Shown here: one piece after another, positions 1 to 6,244 of the stretch
Layout: each line of letters starts with the position of its first letter
Position numbering within the stretch: position 1 is the first letter of the stretch
Assembly: GCA_051871275.1 (NCBI GenBank)
Contig: JBJECR010000113.1
Span: 1-8,334, forward strand
Direction: 5' to 3'
DNA: 8,334 nucleotides
Origin: CAJUPY01 sp051871275
GTDB taxonomy: Bacteria > Bacteroidota > Bacteroidia > Bacteroidales > Muribaculaceae
The notes under the pieces: generated by a model
Database searches by the model: none
Told to the model about the DNA's origin: nothing
What the model saw: only the letters and a program-made list of their open reading frames with translations
Translations under genes and position numbers: made by a program

Positions 1-110
1 CATGTGACATATAAAGAAAGGATGTACCAAATAACTTAATTTTGATACACCCTCACTTTGTTTTAAACTGCCCAAACGACAATTTTTGTGCTAAAACGTC
101 AAAATTTAAT

Positions 111-119
111 GGGGGGGGG
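111..119 (+). repeat. Homopolymeric tract of nine G
   Basis: Nine consecutive G in otherwise A/T-rich DNA, ending 8 bp before the TTG of the putative -33 element. G tracts of this length are prone to slipped-strand length change, and in other bacteria such tracts beside promoters cause phase variation. Whether this one varies cannot be seen from a single sequence. Confidence 0.75.
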
Positions 120-126
120 TATTTTA

Positions 127-159
127 CTTGCAAAATAATTACTTTTTTCACTAAATTTG
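127..159 (+). promoter_or_regulatory. Bacteroidota-type promoter of the S8 protease gene
   Basis: TAAATTTG at 152-159 fits the Bacteroidota -7 consensus TAnnTTTG. A TTG at 128-130 sits 21 nt upstream, about where the -33 element (TTTG) belongs. Transcription would start near 166, leaving a 5' leader of roughly 57 nt before the ATG at 223. No Shine-Dalgarno sequence precedes that ATG, as is usual in this phylum. Confidence 0.6.
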
Positions 160-222
160 CAAAAGAAAATAACACATACTTGCATTTTTTGTTTGAAAAC
201 AATAAAAAACGTTTACATAATT

Positions 223-2517
223 ATGAAAAAAATTTACTCAAACATCCTCTCATTTGCTTCAAGCATAATGAGACCCACTATCAGCCTTGCACTGCTCCTC
301 GCTGCAACCGGGGCAACAGCACAAAGCAAAATTAGTCCCTCAGGACAAATTTACATGCAGAAAGCAGAAATAGAAAAAGCGAACCTCTCACCAATGAGTG
401 CAAACGAACAGCCCGAAATTATCAAGGCTCTCGTCACACTCTCCAACGGTGCTACTGCAGAAGACCTCACAGACTGCACCATCGACTGCACTATAGGTGA
501 CAAATTCGTGATTGTTGACTTGCCGCTTGATAAAGTCAACGATTTGGCAGAACTTGATGCCGTAAGCTACATTTCATTCGGCACTACCTGCGAAGCATAC
601 CTGGATTTTGCAAACGAAGCCTCATACACCAATGAGGTTCATGCCGGCTCGGAAGGCTTACCTAAGGCATACAATGGAGAAGGCGTTATTGCCGGCATTA
701 TTGACTCCGGTTTTGACCCTAATCACGCTGCTTTCCTTGCTGAAGACGGCACAACTTCACGAGTAAAACTCCTCCATAATTTCTTTAACGGCCAGACATA
801 CACGGAAACAGACATCCCCTCTTTTACTACAGACATTCAAAATGTCACTCACGGAACAGGAGTGGCAGGTGCTTTTGCCGGAAGAGGCAGACAAAACGGA
901 AAATACGGAAAATTTGACGAAAATCAAGACTTTTCTACCCTATTTACTAAAGGAAGCGTAGTAACAGGCGAAATCCCTTTTGAAGCTCCTGCATACAAGT
1001 CTGATATTGCACTCGTATCATTCAAATTCGATGCAGAAACCATGCTTTCCGGCTGCAATAAGATTTTGGAATACTCAAAGTCTGCTGGCAAACCTGCCGT
1101 GATAAATATTTCATACGGCAACACCTTAGGACGCCATGACGCTACAGACCCTGAAAATCAGGCACTTGACATTATTGCTCAGCAAATCCCCGTTTTTGTT
1201 GCTGCAGGCAATCAAGGTAACACAAAAAAATCTTTAGAAGAAACCTTTAATTCATCAAAAAATGATCTTCTTACTACATTCTTGAACCCTGACGATTCAA
1301 GCATAAACAAAGAAATGCAATTCTGGGCAGACAACGACAATGATTTAGAATTCGGATTGGTTTTTGTTGATTTTAACACTATGGAAGTAGTCGGAGAAGA
1401 AATAATTGTAGAAGGGGATATGACACTTGCAGGTTCTAAATATACACACCCGGACTACACTCATAATGATGCTTTTGACACCGCATATTCTCCTGACAGC
1501 TACATAATTATCAAAAAAGGAATTGATGCTTCAAACAACTGCTCATATATCACTGTAAGCGTGAATGTTACCTCAAATACCACTACAAATGCTGATAATA
1601 AAATAAAACCTTATTTTGCAGTTATGGGATATAACATTCCTGGAACACGAATTATCGGTACAACTAACGGAGAATTCAGCTCTTTAGGTTATCAAGGTTT
1701 TATAGAAGGCAATGGCGATGCTTCTATCAACAACTGGGCTTGTGCAAACAATGTGATTGCCGTCGGCGCTTACAACACTCACTTGAAGTGGTACACTCTT
1801 TCAGATGCAGTTTACGGTTTTAATGAAAGTACTGTCGGTGGAGGCTGGCTTGATGTAGCACCATCATCTTCTTACGGCACCACTCTCGACGGTCGCAAAC
1901 TCCCGCACATCATAGCTCCGGGTTATGGCATGATTTCAGCTTGCAACCAATATTATTACGATAGTCAACTCAGTCCTTCAGGCAAAGCAGACATTTATTC
2001 TTGCGGATACACAAATGCCAATGGCAGAGACAACTATTGGACTGTCGGCTACGGTACTTCTTATTCAGCTCCTTATGCAGCCGGTGTTGCAGCACTTCTG
2101 CTCCAAGCTCGTCCGGACCTTTCACCACTGGACATCCGAGATATCCTTACTAAAACCGCAGATAATTCCTTCATAGAAAATACTTATGGCAAGGAAATCC
2201 AGTGGGGAGCAGGAAAAGTTAATACTCTCGCTGCGATAAAAATGGCACTGGAATACACCGGCGTGGGCGAAGTATTTGAAAATGAAGACCTCCGCCTCCT
2301 CGTCACTCCGAACGGCGGCAAAAACTACAATGTTTTCGTTGCCGGCGTGGATCACTTCAATGCCACACTTTACAACATCTCCGGCGCCGCAGTAAAATCC
2401 GCAACATTTGAAGGCAACGAAGGCAACCTTGACGCTTCAGACCTCACCTCCGGCATCTACGTCCTCGAAGTCAAAGCCGACAACGCCCACTTAACTCAGA
2501 AAATTGTAATAAAGTAG
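223..2517 (+). CDS. Secreted S8 (subtilisin-family) serine peptidase with C-terminal type IX-type sorting tail
   Basis: Predicted extracellular serine endopeptidase of 764 aa. I start it at ATG 223 (MKKIYSN...). An upstream in-frame ATG at 157 overlaps the promoter, and ATG 268 (MRPTIS...) is an alternative. Residues 1-33 form a signal peptide (hydrophobic SLALLLAA, ending ATA before QSK). The catalytic triad is visible: Asp161 in GIIDSGFDPNH, His210 in HGTGVAGA, and Ser613 in GTSYSAPYAAG. Asn330 in VAAGNQGN supplies the oxyanion hole. About 280 residues separate Asn330 from Ser613, much more than in a minimal subtilisin, so a domain is inserted there. Residues 687-764 form a beta-rich tail (LYNISGAAV..., SGIYVLEV..., KIVIK end) resembling the Por-secretion/T9SS type A sorting domain. 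Expected location: cell surface or secreted. Substrate is unknown. It is monocistronic, with its own promoter and followed by hairpins. Confidence 0.95.
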   Translation: MKKIYSNILSFASSIMRPTISLALLLAATGATAQSKISPSGQIYMQKAEIEKANLSPMSANEQPEIIKALVTLSNGATAEDLTDCTIDCTIGDKFVIVDLPLDKVNDLAELDAVSYISFGTTCEAYLDFANEASYTNEVHAGSEGLPKAYNGEGVIAGIIDSGFDPNHAAFLAEDGTTSRVKLLHNFFNGQTYTETDIPSFTTDIQNVTHGTGVAGAFAGRGRQNGKYGKFDENQDFSTLFTKGSVVTGEIPFEAPAYKSDIALVSFKFDAETMLSGCNKILEYSKSAGKPAVINISYGNTLGRHDATDPENQALDIIAQQIPVFVAAGNQGNTKKSLEETFNSSKNDLLTTFLNPDDSSINKEMQFWADNDNDLEFGLVFVDFNTMEVVGEEIIVEGDMTLAGSKYTHPDYTHNDAFDTAYSPDSYIIIKKGIDASNNCSYITVSVNVTSNTTTNADNKIKPYFAVMGYNIPGTRIIGTTNGEFSSLGYQGFIEGNGDASINNWACANNVIAVGAYNTHLKWYTLSDAVYGFNESTVGGGWLDVAPSSSYGTTLDGRKLPHIIAPGYGMISACNQYYYDSQLSPSGKADIYSCGYTNANGRDNYWTVGYGTSYSAPYAAGVAALLLQARPDLSPLDIRDILTKTADNSFIENTYGKEIQWGAGKVNTLAAIKMALEYTGVGEVFENEDLRLLVTPNGGKNYNVFVAGVDHFNATLYNISGAAVKSATFEGNEGNLDASDLTSGIYVLEVKADNAHLTQKIVIK

Positions 2518-2599
2518 TGCCGTGGCATGCCACGGCTTCCCAAGCAAACCTGGATTCCACCAAACTGTAGTGCCGTGGCACGCCACGGCATCCCAAGCA
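2515..2599 (+). repeat. Two copies of a 32-bp palindromic repeat, 53 bp apart
   Basis: Copy 1 (2515-2546) and copy 2 (2568-2599) match at 30 of 32 positions; each starts TAGTGCCGTGGC and ends CCCAAGCA. Copy 1 contains the perfect 18-bp palindrome GCCGTGGCATGCCACGGC (2519-2536). Copy 2 forms a 9-bp stem TGCCGTGGC/GCCACGGCA around AC (2571-2590). The first TAG doubles as the protease stop codon, so the repeat begins exactly at the end of the gene. It could act as a 3'-end stabilising or terminating hairpin, or be a REP-like dispersed element. Confidence 0.8.
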
Positions 2600-2697
2600 G
2601 ATCTGCAAAGGTCGCATCTTGGACTAATTGGTCTAATTGTACTAATCTTCCCAAAGCCACTGCAAAACTGTGGAACAAACTTGGATAGTGCCAAGAT

Positions 2698-2716
2698 GCA
2701 AGCTTGGAGAGCTTGC
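2698..2716 (+). repeat. Perfect 7-bp hairpin
   Basis: GCAAGCT (2698-2704) and AGCTTGC (2710-2716) are exact inverse complements around the 5-nt loop TGGAG. No U tract follows, so it is not a standard terminator. It abuts CCAAGATGC (2691-2699), which is itself complementary to GCATCTTGG at 2614-2622. Confidence 0.65.
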
Positions 2717-2729
2717 GGCAATCAGGTAA

Positions 2730-2761
2730 CCCCACCTTGACGCGACAGCGGCTAGGTGGGG
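2730..2761 (+). repeat. 8-bp inverted repeat with 16-nt loop
   Basis: CCCCACCT (2730-2737) pairs with AGGTGGGG (2754-2761). GTAACCC is found just before the left arm (2726-2732) and again just after the right arm (2766-2772), so the hairpin is bracketed by a short direct repeat. Confidence 0.65.
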
Positions 2762-2779
2762 ACAGTAACCCACCCAAAA

Positions 2780-2817
2780 CAAAATTGGCTAGGTCGTATA
2801 TGACCTTGCCAATTTTG
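2780..2817 (+). repeat. Long imperfect hairpin, 15 paired positions
   Basis: CAAAATTGGC (2780-2789) pairs with GCCAATTTTG (2808-2817). After one T-T mismatch, AGGTC (2791-2795) pairs with GACCT (2802-2806), closing a six-nucleotide loop. No U tract follows. This is the strongest single stem in the region apart from the terminator. Confidence 0.75.
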
Positions 2818-2867
2818 CAAAACCGCCAAGTCGCATAGACTTTGCACACAATAAAGTAACATTATAA

Positions 2868-2912
2868 GGTGAAAAGAGCAAAACCCATAGCGGATTTTGC
2901 TCTTTTTTCACC
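2868..2912 (+). terminator. Strong intrinsic terminator, probably bidirectional
   Basis: GGTGAAAAGAGCAAAA (2868-2883) pairs with TTTTGCTC...TTCACC (2895-2912) around an 11-nt loop, with two extra T bulged on the right. The A-run on the left arm and the T6 run on the right arm (2903-2908) give a U tract in either direction. It lies directly before the promoter at 2920-2949, insulating the next transcription unit from the hairpin-rich region. Confidence 0.85.
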
Positions 2913-2919
2913 ACATTAT

Positions 2920-2949
2920 AGCAAACTAAAAAAAATTTCGTAACTTTGC
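2920..2949 (+). promoter_or_regulatory. Promoter of the 64-aa gene; copy 1 of a 30-bp repeat
   Basis: TAACTTTG at 2941-2948 matches the Bacteroidota -7 consensus TAnnTTTG and is preceded by an A8 run and ATTTCG. No clear -33 TTTG lies at the usual distance; the A tract may act as an upstream element. The start of transcription would be near 2955, about 15 nt before the ATG at 2970. The same 30 bp recur at 3167-3196. Confidence 0.8.
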
Positions 2950-2969
2950 GACATAATCAAAAACATAAT

Positions 2970-3164
2970 ATGTCAGACGAATTATTACGCTCTTATAGAT
3001 TGTCTTCACTGGAAGACCCTTCAGATGAGATGCTTTATGCGATTATGAAAAAAGTCGCTGAATCTGCACGAGAGTCAACAAAACGTGCAGAAGAAAAAAA
3101 ACAAGAAATGTTTGCTATTGCACTAGAAAATGCAAAACGCAAATTAAACGTTGGTTATGAGTAA
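2970..3164 (+). CDS. Small charged helical protein of unknown function
   Basis: A 64-aa protein beginning MSDELLRSYRLSSLEDPSDE. I use ATG 2970, because a TTG start at 2946 would fall inside the -7 promoter element. No signal peptide, membrane segment or cysteines are visible. After about residue 17 it is almost entirely predicted helix, rich in Lys, Glu, Arg and Ala (VAESARESTKRAEEKKQEM), and could form a coiled coil. I have a weak recollection of similar short Bacteroidales hypotheticals starting with a 'DELL..YRLSSL..P.DEML' pattern, but no function. It is flanked by two identical promoter repeats, and only 2 nt separate its stop from the second, so transcripts may read on into the CotH gene. 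Confidence 0.7.
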   Translation: MSDELLRSYRLSSLEDPSDEMLYAIMKKVAESARESTKRAEEKKQEMFAIALENAKRKLNVGYE

Positions 3165-3166
3165 TA

Positions 3167-3196
3167 AGCAAACTAAAAAAAATTTCGTAACTTTGC
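3167..3196 (+). promoter_or_regulatory. Promoter of the CotH gene; copy 2 of the 30-bp repeat
   Basis: TAACTTTG at 3188-3195 is the -7 element, identical in its surroundings to the promoter of the small gene. The predicted transcript starts near 3202, with about a 39-nt leader before ATG 3241. The two units therefore share promoter sequence and probably the same sigma factor and any regulator that reads this 30-bp block. Confidence 0.8.
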
Positions 3197-3240
3197 ACAA
3201 TAGAGTTTATATCATACAATTTTCACTAAAAATCTTACAC

Positions 3241-4920
3241 ATGAAACGCTTCACACTGTTTGCAGCAGCACTAATTTGCACACTCACATCATTCGCAATC
3301 CAGCCATCAGGCACACTGCCCGTGATTTACATCAACACCGACGGCGGAGTAGAAATCACATCAAAAGAAGACTACGTCACAGGTACTTACTACCTTGACC
3401 CTATGGGCGACCCCGACATCAAAGCCTTCGGTACAGCCGACGCACCACTCCCACTCCAAATTAAAGGCAGAGGAAACTACACCTGGATTGGATTTGACAA
3501 AAAACCATACAGACTCAAACTCGACTCCAAAGCAGCACTCCTGGGAATGGAAAAAAGCAAACACTTCGCGCTACTCGCAGGTGCCGACGACAATAAAGGA
3601 TTCATGCGTAACCCCGTAGGATTCCAGCTCAGCCGACTTATAGGCATGAAATGGACACCCACGGAAAAACCCTGCGAACTCGTACTTAACGGACAATACT
3701 GGGGACTATACTTCCTCTGCGAAAACATCCGCGTGGACGCAGACCGCGTAAACATCGTAGAACAACCGGACAACATCACAGACCCCGAACAAATAACAGG
3801 CGGTTGGCTCGTAGAAATCGACAACTACGACTCTGACCCACACGTGGAAATCACGGAAGGAGACGGAGAAAGAATAATCTTCACATACAAAACACCCGAA
3901 ATCCTCTCCACAGAACAAGCTGACTACCTCACCGCACAAATGAGCACCATAAACAGCCTCATTTACGATGAAAACAAAGAAAACTGCCAATGGGCACAAT
4001 ACGTTGACCTTGAAGAACTTGCCAAATTCTACATCATTCAAGAACTCACAGACAACTACGAAAGCTTCCACGGCAGCTGCTACCTCCACAAAGACCTCGG
4101 ACAAACAGAAAAATGGTACTTCGGACCCGTCTGGGACTTCGGCTCCGCTTTCAACTACAACAAAACACGCCCTTTCTACGAAGGACGAGAACACCACAAC
4201 ACCTGGATTCCGGAAATGTGCCGATTCCCGGAATTTATGGAAATAGTAAAACAACAGTGGCAAGCATTTTACACCACAAACTTCTCTGAAATATACGACT
4301 ACATCGACAACTACGCAGAAACCATCCGCACAGCCGTGGACATTGACTACGCACGATGGCCCGCATACGGAAACCAAAACCTGGACCAGAAAACAGGCAC
4401 CGTAAAAGCACTCCTCCGAGGCGCCGCAACATACATGTGCGAACTATTCGGACCCGAACCCGAACCACTCTGCAAAGTACAAGTATATTTCCAAGACAAC
4501 GACCCCAACCCATGGAACGAAGTGTACGTCTTCTCATGGGATCCCGAAAGAAGCGACCAAGCATACTTCGGCAGCTGGCCCGGCACAAAAATGACACCAA
4601 TTACGTACCAAGACAAACAAACATGGTCCTACACCCTGAACCTTGACTTCATCCCCTCCCCTTCCACAGGTATCATCTTCGACAACGGTAACGCTGGAAA
4701 ACCGGACAACCAAACAGAAGACCTCATCTTTGAAAACAACAAAATCTACGACCGCAACGGAGTAATCGGCGACATCGCTGCCATAGACAACATCATCACA
4801 GACACCAACACCCTCCCCGCTGAATACTTCGACATCACCGGACGCAAAATCACAAACCCCACAAAAGGACTTTACCTCCGCAAAACAGGAAACAAAATAG
4901 AAAAAATCATAATCAGATAA
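3241..4920 (+). CDS. Secreted CotH-kinase-family protein with CBM26-like starch-binding module and sorting-type tail
   Basis: A 559-aa secreted protein. ATG 3241 starts a clean signal peptide (MKRFTLFAAALICTLTSFA); the frame is open further upstream, but that part covers the promoter. The CotH domain spans roughly residues 65-400. It includes KGRGNYTW (75-82), the basic KKPYRLKL strand (87-94), the NPVGFQLSRL helix, NGQYWGLYFLCENI, and GPVWDFGSAFN with the conserved Asp299, a probable metal/ATP ligand. CotH proteins are atypical secreted protein kinases, first known from spore coats. Residues about 411-505 resemble a CBM26 starch-binding module: VYFQD, WPGTKM, IIFDNG and QTEDL. Residues about 511-559 (EYFDITGRKI, GLYLRKTGNKIEKIIIR) look like a T9SS/Por-type sorting tail. 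Substrate and partners are unknown. Codons end mostly in C, which opens a spurious 223-codon antisense frame. Confidence 0.93.
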   Translation: MKRFTLFAAALICTLTSFAIQPSGTLPVIYINTDGGVEITSKEDYVTGTYYLDPMGDPDIKAFGTADAPLPLQIKGRGNYTWIGFDKKPYRLKLDSKAALLGMEKSKHFALLAGADDNKGFMRNPVGFQLSRLIGMKWTPTEKPCELVLNGQYWGLYFLCENIRVDADRVNIVEQPDNITDPEQITGGWLVEIDNYDSDPHVEITEGDGERIIFTYKTPEILSTEQADYLTAQMSTINSLIYDENKENCQWAQYVDLEELAKFYIIQELTDNYESFHGSCYLHKDLGQTEKWYFGPVWDFGSAFNYNKTRPFYEGREHHNTWIPEMCRFPEFMEIVKQQWQAFYTTNFSEIYDYIDNYAETIRTAVDIDYARWPAYGNQNLDQKTGTVKALLRGAATYMCELFGPEPEPLCKVQVYFQDNDPNPWNEVYVFSWDPERSDQAYFGSWPGTKMTPITYQDKQTWSYTLNLDFIPSPSTGIIFDNGNAGKPDNQTEDLIFENNKIYDRNGVIGDIAAIDNIITDTNTLPAEYFDITGRKITNPTKGLYLRKTGNKIEKIIIR

Positions 4921-4928
4921 ATGGCATA

Positions 4929-4952
4929 GTGGAGCGGCTCAAACCGCTCCAC
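4929..4952 (+). terminator. Hairpin after the CotH gene
   Basis: GTGGAGCGG (4929-4937) pairs with CCGCTCCAC (4944-4952), nine perfect pairs around a 6-nt loop, starting 8 nt after the stop codon. No T run follows, so it may be a 3'-end stabiliser or a weak or factor-dependent terminator. Its position and TAGTG start resemble the palindrome after the protease gene, but the stem sequence differs. Confidence 0.6.
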
Positions 4953-4992
4953 CACCGCCACACACCATTATAATCACAAACAAATCTCCTCA

Positions 4993-5214
4993 ATGACTGC
5001 CCGCCTCTGCCTTAACATTTATATTGAGACAGGCTCTAATTATTGGGATGGCTCTCAGATGGTGGACAAAAGAAGGATGAATGATGAGGAGAGGCGTTTA
5101 TTGCGGATGCACCGAATCGCATACAAGAGAATGGCGTGCATCAAGGGCAACCTGTCAGCCATAGAACTATTCTGCAATATAATCAAATGCGTCGTTTTGT
5201 GTTTGAGTATTTAG
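4993..5214 (+). pseudogene. Out-of-frame N-terminal fragment of the tyrosine recombinase
   Basis: This 73-codon frame reads LNIYIETGSNYWDGSQMVD followed by a charged helical stretch to KGNLSAIEL. It resembles the arm-DNA-binding region of Bacteroidota tyrosine recombinases, where an 'isI...yWD' segment precedes a helix and then the SAM-like core-binding domain. The matching SAM-like domain continues in the -1 frame (from about 5163, TILQYNQMRRF...). A single-base deletion around 5155-5165 would explain this. The fragment also lacks the usual first 25-30 residues of the domain; the sequence upstream of 4990 does not resemble them. I saw no canonical slippery heptamer in the overlap, so decay is likelier than programmed frameshifting. 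Confidence 0.6.
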
Positions 5215-6020
5215 ATACGCTTTCTCCTAATGATATGCCGGTTAAGGAACTCGACAAAAAGTTCTATGATGGGTATGTGGCTTTTCTCAACGGAAAAGGT
5301 TTCAAGTTGAACACTGTTGGAAAGCATATAAAAAATCTCAAAGCCGTAATAAATTGGTTGCCATTGTCGGAACGAATTGAGTACGAGTTTGTAGCGCCAA
5401 GGAAGTGTAAGAAGTTGGCAGAAGAGGTTGATAACGTGTTTCTTTCAACAGAGGAACTGCACACTATTGAGTCGGTAGAGTTGAAACAAGATTATCTTGA
5501 TAGGGTGCACGACCAGTTTCTACTACTTGCATGGACCGGTTGCCGCTATAGCGACCTGGATAAGCTCGATGACCCACAATGCATCTCTCGTGGATATTTC
5601 GAGTTGGAGCAATATAAAACAGGCACCAAAGTGTGTATTCCTATTTTCGACCAGGTGAAGCGAATTTTCGAAAAGTACGACGGAGAATTGCCATCGGTCA
5701 TCTCAAATCAAAAGTTCAACGGTTTTTTGAAGGAGGTTTGCCGCCTTGCCGGAATAACTGAAGAAACGTCAATCACTCATACGATAGCCGGCAAACGCAC
5801 CAAAGAGTATTTCCCGAAATATGAGTTGGTGAGTGCACACACAGCCCGTCGCTCATTCGCAACGAATATGTTTGAAAGCGGCGTGCCGGTACTTGTGATA
5901 ATGCAGATAACCGGGCATAAGACCGAGAAAGCATTTCTCTCATACATCAAAACTGACCCTGAGAAGTATGCCGCGATGCTAATCGAGCAGTGGAACAGGT
6001 CACAGCAGGAGAAAAATTAA
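5136..6020 (+). CDS. Tyrosine-type site-specific recombinase/integrase, 5' end disrupted
   Basis: Encodes 294 aa if begun at GTG 5136; ATG 5187 is the first ATG, and the frame is open from 5088 without a standard start. Residues about 10-80 are the SAM-like core-binding domain (TILQYNQMRRFVFEYL..., NTVGKHIKNLKAVINWL). Residues about 105-290 are the catalytic domain with the complete set: Arg137 in AWTGCRYSDL, Lys161 in QYKTG, His235 and Arg238 in HTARR, His261 in TGHK, and the nucleophile Tyr270 in FLSYIK. The arm-binding domain is in another frame upstream, so full-length protein is probably not made. A shortened enzyme could still form, but would lack arm-site binding. It is most likely the integrase of a small element carrying the RloAB-like pair downstream, and its original attachment sites are not obvious. 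Confidence 0.88.
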   Translation: MHQGQPVSHRTILQYNQMRRFVFEYLDTLSPNDMPVKELDKKFYDGYVAFLNGKGFKLNTVGKHIKNLKAVINWLPLSERIEYEFVAPRKCKKLAEEVDNVFLSTEELHTIESVELKQDYLDRVHDQFLLLAWTGCRYSDLDKLDDPQCISRGYFELEQYKTGTKVCIPIFDQVKRIFEKYDGELPSVISNQKFNGFLKEVCRLAGITEETSITHTIAGKRTKEYFPKYELVSAHTARRSFATNMFESGVPVLVIMQITGHKTEKAFLSYIKTDPEKYAAMLIEQWNRSQQEKN

Positions 6021-6244
6021 ACAGTAATTGAAAACAATGACATTTATGTTAAAGCGAACGGAAAACTGATCGGAAAAATGAATTTTGCGATTAATTTCTG
6101 CAAGTTTGATTAGGAATACTATTTTATTTCTTGTATTGATTAAAATACAGCTAAATCTACAAATAAAACCATAATTTAGTTTGATTTTATTTTGCCATAT
6201 TAACTATTTATCGTAACTTTGTGGCATAAAATCCATGTCAGAAT
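6021..6244. other. A/T-rich spacer between recombinase and defence operon
   Basis: A very A/T-rich stretch of 224 bp. In the recombinase frame, 30 further codons stay open after its stop (6021-6113, ...NDIYVKANGKLIGKMNF...), which reads somewhat protein-like but has no good start. Small inverted repeats follow: TGTATT/AATACA (6132-6149) and CTAAAT/ATTTAG (6151-6179). They lie upstream of the promoter and could be operator sites or a weak terminator for the recombinase. Confidence 0.5.
6191..6221 (+). promoter_or_regulatory. Promoter of the RloA/RloB-like operon
   Basis: A textbook Bacteroidota promoter: TTTG at 6191-6194, a 19-nt spacer, and TAACTTTG at 6214-6221. Transcription would start near 6228, giving a leader of about 17 nt before ATG 6245. 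The flanking TATCGTAACTTTG resembles the other promoters in the window. An out-of-frame ATG at 6235 lies within this short leader. Confidence 0.85.

Larger units (their letters stand above)
1..222. other. Upstream region of the S8 protease gene; no gene seen
   Basis: A/T-rich leader without a convincing coding region; a 97-codon open frame here is out of frame with the protease and has no recognisable content. It holds an imperfect inverted repeat around 23-49 (TGTA...TACA ends with CAAA/TTTTG inside), a run of nine G residues at 111-119, and the protease promoter at 127-159. TTGCAAAA occurs twice, at 128-135 and 157-164, once near the -33 position and once on the -7 element. Confidence 0.6.
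2518..2919. other. Gene-free, hairpin-rich intergenic region
   Basis: About 400 bp without a credible gene; the open frames crossing it on both strands are repeat-driven and lack protein-like content. In order it contains a palindrome (2519-2536), its second copy (2571-2590), a triplicated ACTAATTG-like 9-mer (2621-2647), a 9-bp long-range inverted repeat (2614-2622 with 2691-2699), and hairpins at 2698-2716, 2730-2761 and 2780-2817. The terminator at 2868-2912 closes it. The stretch is visibly richer in G/C than the flanking A/T-rich leaders. It may be a dispersed intergenic repeat cluster or a structured RNA; the sequence alone does not decide. Confidence 0.6.
2920..3196 (+). repeat. Perfect 30-bp direct repeat bracketing the small gene
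   Basis: Positions 2920-2949 and 3167-3196 are identical over 30 bp, 247 bp apart, and diverge immediately on both sides. Each begins AGCAAACT, contains A8 and ATTTCG, and ends TAACTTTGC. Recombination between them would remove the small gene and leave one promoter in front of the CotH gene. The identity could come from duplication, insertion of the small gene with its promoter, or gene conversion of a common promoter type. Confidence 0.85.

Noticed and set aside
2496..2849. Open frames of 72-117 codons on both strands across the hairpin-rich intergenic region
   Set aside because: They run through palindromes and overlap each other, have no protein-like pattern, and lack a promoter or start context.
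2515..2861. CRISPR array or integron attC array in the repeat region
   Set aside because: There are only two copies of one repeat and the other hairpins are unrelated to each other. No cas genes or integron integrase are nearby.
3706..4377. A 223-codon open frame on the - strand within the CotH gene
   Set aside because: It arises from the C-ending codon bias of the sense gene. Its product is Val/Phe/Cys-rich with no domain, and the sense frame has clear CotH motifs.
5088..5214. Programmed -1 frameshift in the recombinase
   Set aside because: The frame offset would fit, but no canonical slippery heptamer with a downstream structure is visible in the overlap. A one-base deletion is simpler.
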